Assembly: GCA_025453315.1 (NCBI GenBank)
Contig: JALOQQ010000005.1
Coordinates: 1-24,747, forward strand
From: Planctomycetota bacterium
GTDB taxonomy: Bacteria > Patescibacteriota > Patescibacteriia > Patescibacteriales > UBA12465
Reading direction: 5' to 3'
Length of the DNA stretch: 24,747 bases
Below the pieces are notes generated by a model that did not search any database, had not been told where the DNA came from, and worked only from the letters and a program-made list of their open reading frames with translations. The position numbers were made by a program, and so were the translations under genes. This document shows positions 22,357 through 24,747 of the stretch, piece by piece (the stretch's first letter is position 1; every line of letters begins with the position of its first letter).

Positions 22357-23280
22357 ATGATAAAGTTGTCTAATGGACACGTACTGGATTATGTAGTAGC
22401 CAGTGGTGCACTTGGTTTCAAAGGTAAGGGTTGGCTTTGGGAGAGACCGTTAGTTTTTTTAGGTTTAATAAAACCAGAAGATTTTACGGTGGTTATAAAA
22501 ACTTTAACCCTTAAAGAACGTAAAGGAAATTTACGTTGGTATAAACCCTGGGCTTGTATTAAGCCAATAAAGGGCGGTACGATAAATAAGGTCGGCTTAA
22601 CCAATAAAGGAGCTGACTGGTGGGCTAAAAAGATCGCTCCAAAAATTAATTTTGAAAAATACAAAATCATTGTTTCTATACATGGAAAGCGAGAAGAATT
22701 AGTAGAAATTGTGATGAAGTTAGATCATTTTCCTTTTGTTGCTTATGAAGTTAATGGTTCTTGTCCCAATAGTGGTAATCCTTTAGCTGATGTAAAATCA
22801 GTGGTTGAAGACATTAATGCCGTTAAAAGAACAACTAAAAAACCGATAATCGCTAAATTATCAGTTACGCAAAATTGTGTCGCTATTGCTAATGAGTTAA
22901 CCGGTATTGTCGAGGCTATTAGTCTTAATAGCATACCCTGGGAAAAGGTTTATCCTGACAAAAAGACTCCTTTGCATCGTTTAGAAAAAAAAGTTGGTGG
23001 CGGCGGTGGTGGTGTTTCAGGAAAGCCAGCTCAAGTGCTTAATTGGGGTATGGTCAGTGATCTTTGTCGTCACAGTTCAATACCAATAATTGCCCCTTCG
23101 GTAATGGAATATAAGGATTTAGAAGTAGTGGCTAATTTAGGCGCTAAAGCAGTTAGTTTTGGAGCAGTCCATTTACCAGACAGTTCTTGGTGGTACAAAC
23201 CTTGGACTTTATTTTCTAATCCCTGTAAACCGACTCGTTGGTTAAGAAGAGAAATGGTACAAAACAATCGTCATTTCTAA
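22357..23280 (+). CDS. Dihydroorotate dehydrogenase-like flavoprotein
   Basis: The 307-residue protein has the FMN TIM-barrel pattern of the dihydroorotate dehydrogenase family: VVASGALGFKG near the N-terminus, VIKTLTLKERKGN, the active-site loop EVNGSCPNSGN with a Cys at 136 in the class 1 catalytic-base position, KPIIAKLSV, the phosphate-binding loop VGGGGGGVSGKPAQVLNW, and IIAPSVMEYKDLEVVANLGAKAVSFG. It oxidises dihydroorotate or a similar substrate with FMN. The sequence is divergent (long aromatic inserts such as KGWLWERPL) and no other pyrimidine gene is nearby, so the substrate is uncertain. It is monocistronic with its own terminator. Confidence 0.8.
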   Translation: MIKLSNGHVLDYVVASGALGFKGKGWLWERPLVFLGLIKPEDFTVVIKTLTLKERKGNLRWYKPWACIKPIKGGTINKVGLTNKGADWWAKKIAPKINFEKYKIIVSIHGKREELVEIVMKLDHFPFVAYEVNGSCPNSGNPLADVKSVVEDINAVKRTTKKPIIAKLSVTQNCVAIANELTGIVEAISLNSIPWEKVYPDKKTPLHRLEKKVGGGGGGVSGKPAQVLNWGMVSDLCRHSSIPIIAPSVMEYKDLEVVANLGAKAVSFGAVHLPDSSWWYKPWTLFSNPCKPTRWLRREMVQNNRHF

Positions 23281-23300
23281 AAAAATAATTTTAAGACTTC

Positions 23301-23335
23301 TAAGCTCAAAATAGTAATTTTGAGCTTATTTTTTT
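23301..23335 (+). terminator. Rho-independent terminator after the dehydrogenase gene
   Basis: TAAGCTCAAAAT (23301-23312) pairs perfectly with ATTTTGAGCTTA (23317-23328) around AGTA, followed by seven T. Confidence 0.93.
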
Positions 23336-23430
23336 AGTTTGAAATTAATAGATAGTTAAGTATGGTTTTAATGGAAAAATATGTTTATTAATGTTATTAT
23401 TTATAGAGAAGTCAGAATAAATTAATGTGT

Positions 23431-23439
23431 TGGTATAAT
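23431..23439 (+). promoter_or_regulatory. Extended -10 promoter of the last gene
   Basis: TGG-TATAAT (23431-23439) is a perfect extended -10, 61 bases before the ATG at 23501. The rest of the gap 23336-23500 shows nothing else. Confidence 0.6.
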
Positions 23440-23500
23440 GTTTAATTAAAAGACCAATTTATTCATTTGCTCCAATTTTGAAAATAATTATTAATTATAT

Positions 23501-24747
23501 ATGAATCGAGAAGATAAATTAATTCAAGAAACTAAAAACTATTATTTAAATGAGGAAATGATTAAGATGGGAGAGTGGGGCGGAATTTATCCTCTTGATT
23601 TAGACACCTGGATGACAGAGGATACTTCATATTATTTTTTAAAGGAGTTTGGTATTGGTCGCAGTATTATAAACATCTGTACTCTCAATGGTAATTACAT
23701 AGAACAAAATTATATTCCAATTTCTTATTTTAAAAAATTATTTTTAGCTATCGGTAGAATAACTAAAAGTAATTTTTTAGCTTTAGAAAAAAAATTAAAA
23801 AAGTTTTATCCTTTAAAATTAAAGAATAAAAAAATTATCAAAAAAAACTCTCAAATTAATTTTAAAAAAGTCTCTAATTCAGCTTTAATTAAACGATATC
23901 AACTTAATCGTAACTTAATACATTACACTTCTATTTATGATCAATTTGCCTGGACAGGCGATAAATATTGGGAGCCTTTAATGGATAAAGTTTTGACTAA
24001 AAAATTACATCTTCTGAAGGATAGTACCGAATACTCTGAAGCCCTTTTTATTTTAACTAAGCCCAGAGAAATTTCTACTACTCTAGAAGAAAAAAGAGCG
24101 GTTTTAAAAATGGCCTTAGCTGTTAAAAATAAAAAGAAAAATATTGCTCTGGCGGCTCAAGAATTGGCTCAGGAATTTGGTTGGATGCCTGTTTTTGTTA
24201 CTTGTGGTAAACCCTGGGATAAAAAATATTATCTTAAAGAATTAAAAGATGTTATTAAAAAAGATTTAATTTTTTTGCAAAAAGAATATTTAGCCCTTAA
24301 AAATTATTCTAAATTACGAGATTTGGCTATAAAAAAATTAGTTACTAAATATAAAATCAATAAAAAGGATTTACAAATTTTTATTGACTATGGCCTAGCA
24401 CTTGATACGCGTAATGAAGCGGAATACTTGGTTTCTTATGCTGGTTTTCATCTCTTGCCATTTTATAAAGAAATGGCTCGTCGCTTAAAATTAACTATTA
24501 ATGAATTAAGAATACTTTTTGAAGACGAAATAGCCGCTTGTTTAAAGGGGCAAACCAAGGCTAAGGAAATTATAAAACAAAGAGGCAGTATTGTTGCTCA
24601 TGGTTATGACAAAAGCCTGAAAAAGAGGGTTAAATTTAATGAAAAAGATTCTCGAGAATTATATAATGTTATTGAAAAGAAACTTAGAAATATTGATTTT
24701 AATTTATCTGGAGATAAAAAACAAGAAATTGTAAAAAAAGGAGTTTC
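23501..24747 (+). CDS. Possible PEP-utilising enzyme, 3'-truncated by the window edge
   Basis: The frame is open from ATG 23501 to the window end, giving 415 codons with no stop. The product begins MNREDKLIQETKNYYLN and is Lys-rich and soluble. It contains WTGDKYWEPLMDKVLTKKL, IALAAQELAQEFGWMPVFV, and IDYGLALDTRNEAEYLVSY, and ends DKKQEIVKKGVS. The last segment resembles the lead-in to a phosphohistidine mobile domain (GVxAxxGxxxGxV) found in PEP synthase-like proteins, which are common in Patescibacteria with similar all-helical N-terminal regions. That is the reason for the tentative name; the diagnostic His lies beyond the window. Otherwise it is a large unrecognised protein. No ribosome binding site precedes it. 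Confidence 0.6.
   Translation, partial: MNREDKLIQETKNYYLNEEMIKMGEWGGIYPLDLDTWMTEDTSYYFLKEFGIGRSIINICTLNGNYIEQNYIPISYFKKLFLAIGRITKSNFLALEKKLKKFYPLKLKNKKIIKKNSQINFKKVSNSALIKRYQLNRNLIHYTSIYDQFAWTGDKYWEPLMDKVLTKKLHLLKDSTEYSEALFILTKPREISTTLEEKRAVLKMALAVKNKKKNIALAAQELAQEFGWMPVFVTCGKPWDKKYYLKELKDVIKKDLIFLQKEYLALKNYSKLRDLAIKKLVTKYKINKKDLQIFIDYGLALDTRNEAEYLVSYAGFHLLPFYKEMARRLKLTINELRILFEDEIAACLKGQTKAKEIIKQRGSIVAHGYDKSLKKRVKFNEKDSRELYNVIEKKLRNIDFNLSGDKKQEIVKKGV

Noticed and set aside
1..24747. UGA recoded as glycine, as in some Patescibacteria lineages
   Set aside because: Conserved genes read at full length with code 11 and show no in-frame TGA, and the DGR target ends with TGA right after the conserved repeat end.
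1..24747. CRISPR array, insertion sequence or prophage boundary
   Set aside because: No regularly spaced repeats, transposase, integrase or terminal inverted repeats were seen; the only mobile-type element is the DGR.

Overview
The window is AT-rich (roughly one third G+C by eye) and densely packed. Nearly every gene is on the + strand, intergenic gaps are short, many starts lack a clear Shine-Dalgarno sequence, and several promoters have an extended -10 of the form TGnTATAAT. Gene content (class III ribonucleotide reductase only, a VirD4/TraG-like ATPase carrying a CxxC-x17-CxxC zinc ribbon, small coiled-coil membrane proteins, a diversity-generating retroelement) fits an anaerobic, fermentative member of the Candidate Phyla Radiation (Patescibacteria). 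This placement is an inference. Reading frames are consistent with genetic code 11; there is no sign of UGA recoding.

Layout. (1) 1-788: 3' part of queA. (2) 789-3475: a complete diversity-generating retroelement (DGR): target gene with a 3' variable repeat (VR), a template repeat (TR), an avd accessory gene on the opposite strand, and a DGR-type reverse transcriptase. VR and TR align over 125 bp with 18 differences, and all 18 fall at TR adenines. (3) 3605-5074: glycogen synthase. (4) 5200-9089: an anaerobic dNTP-synthesis operon, nrdR-nrdD-small gene-nrdG, behind a near-consensus promoter with two NrdR boxes. The nrdD product stops after its zinc site and lacks the glycyl-radical motif. That motif is encoded by a separate 54-codon gene (8105-8269) with its own strong ribosome binding site, so the reductase appears to be split in two. 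(5) 9107-17203: a small membrane protein, the VirD4-like ATPase, a DEDDh exonuclease, a membrane glycosyltransferase, a P2-type cation ATPase and a DivIC/FtsL-like protein. (6) 17258-20772: tRNA-Thr on the - strand, an RlpA-like/D,D-carboxypeptidase fusion, ftsE and ftsX, a cell-wall and division group. (7) 20856-24747: tRNA-Gln, an unrecognised protein, a nucleoside deoxyribosyltransferase-like protein, a dihydroorotate dehydrogenase-like protein and the 5' part of a possible PEP-utilising enzyme.

The two most notable systems are the DGR (with a divergent avd whose reading frame is interrupted by an 8-G tract, and TR followed by its own hairpin) and the split class III ribonucleotide reductase with a free-standing glycyl-radical domain.
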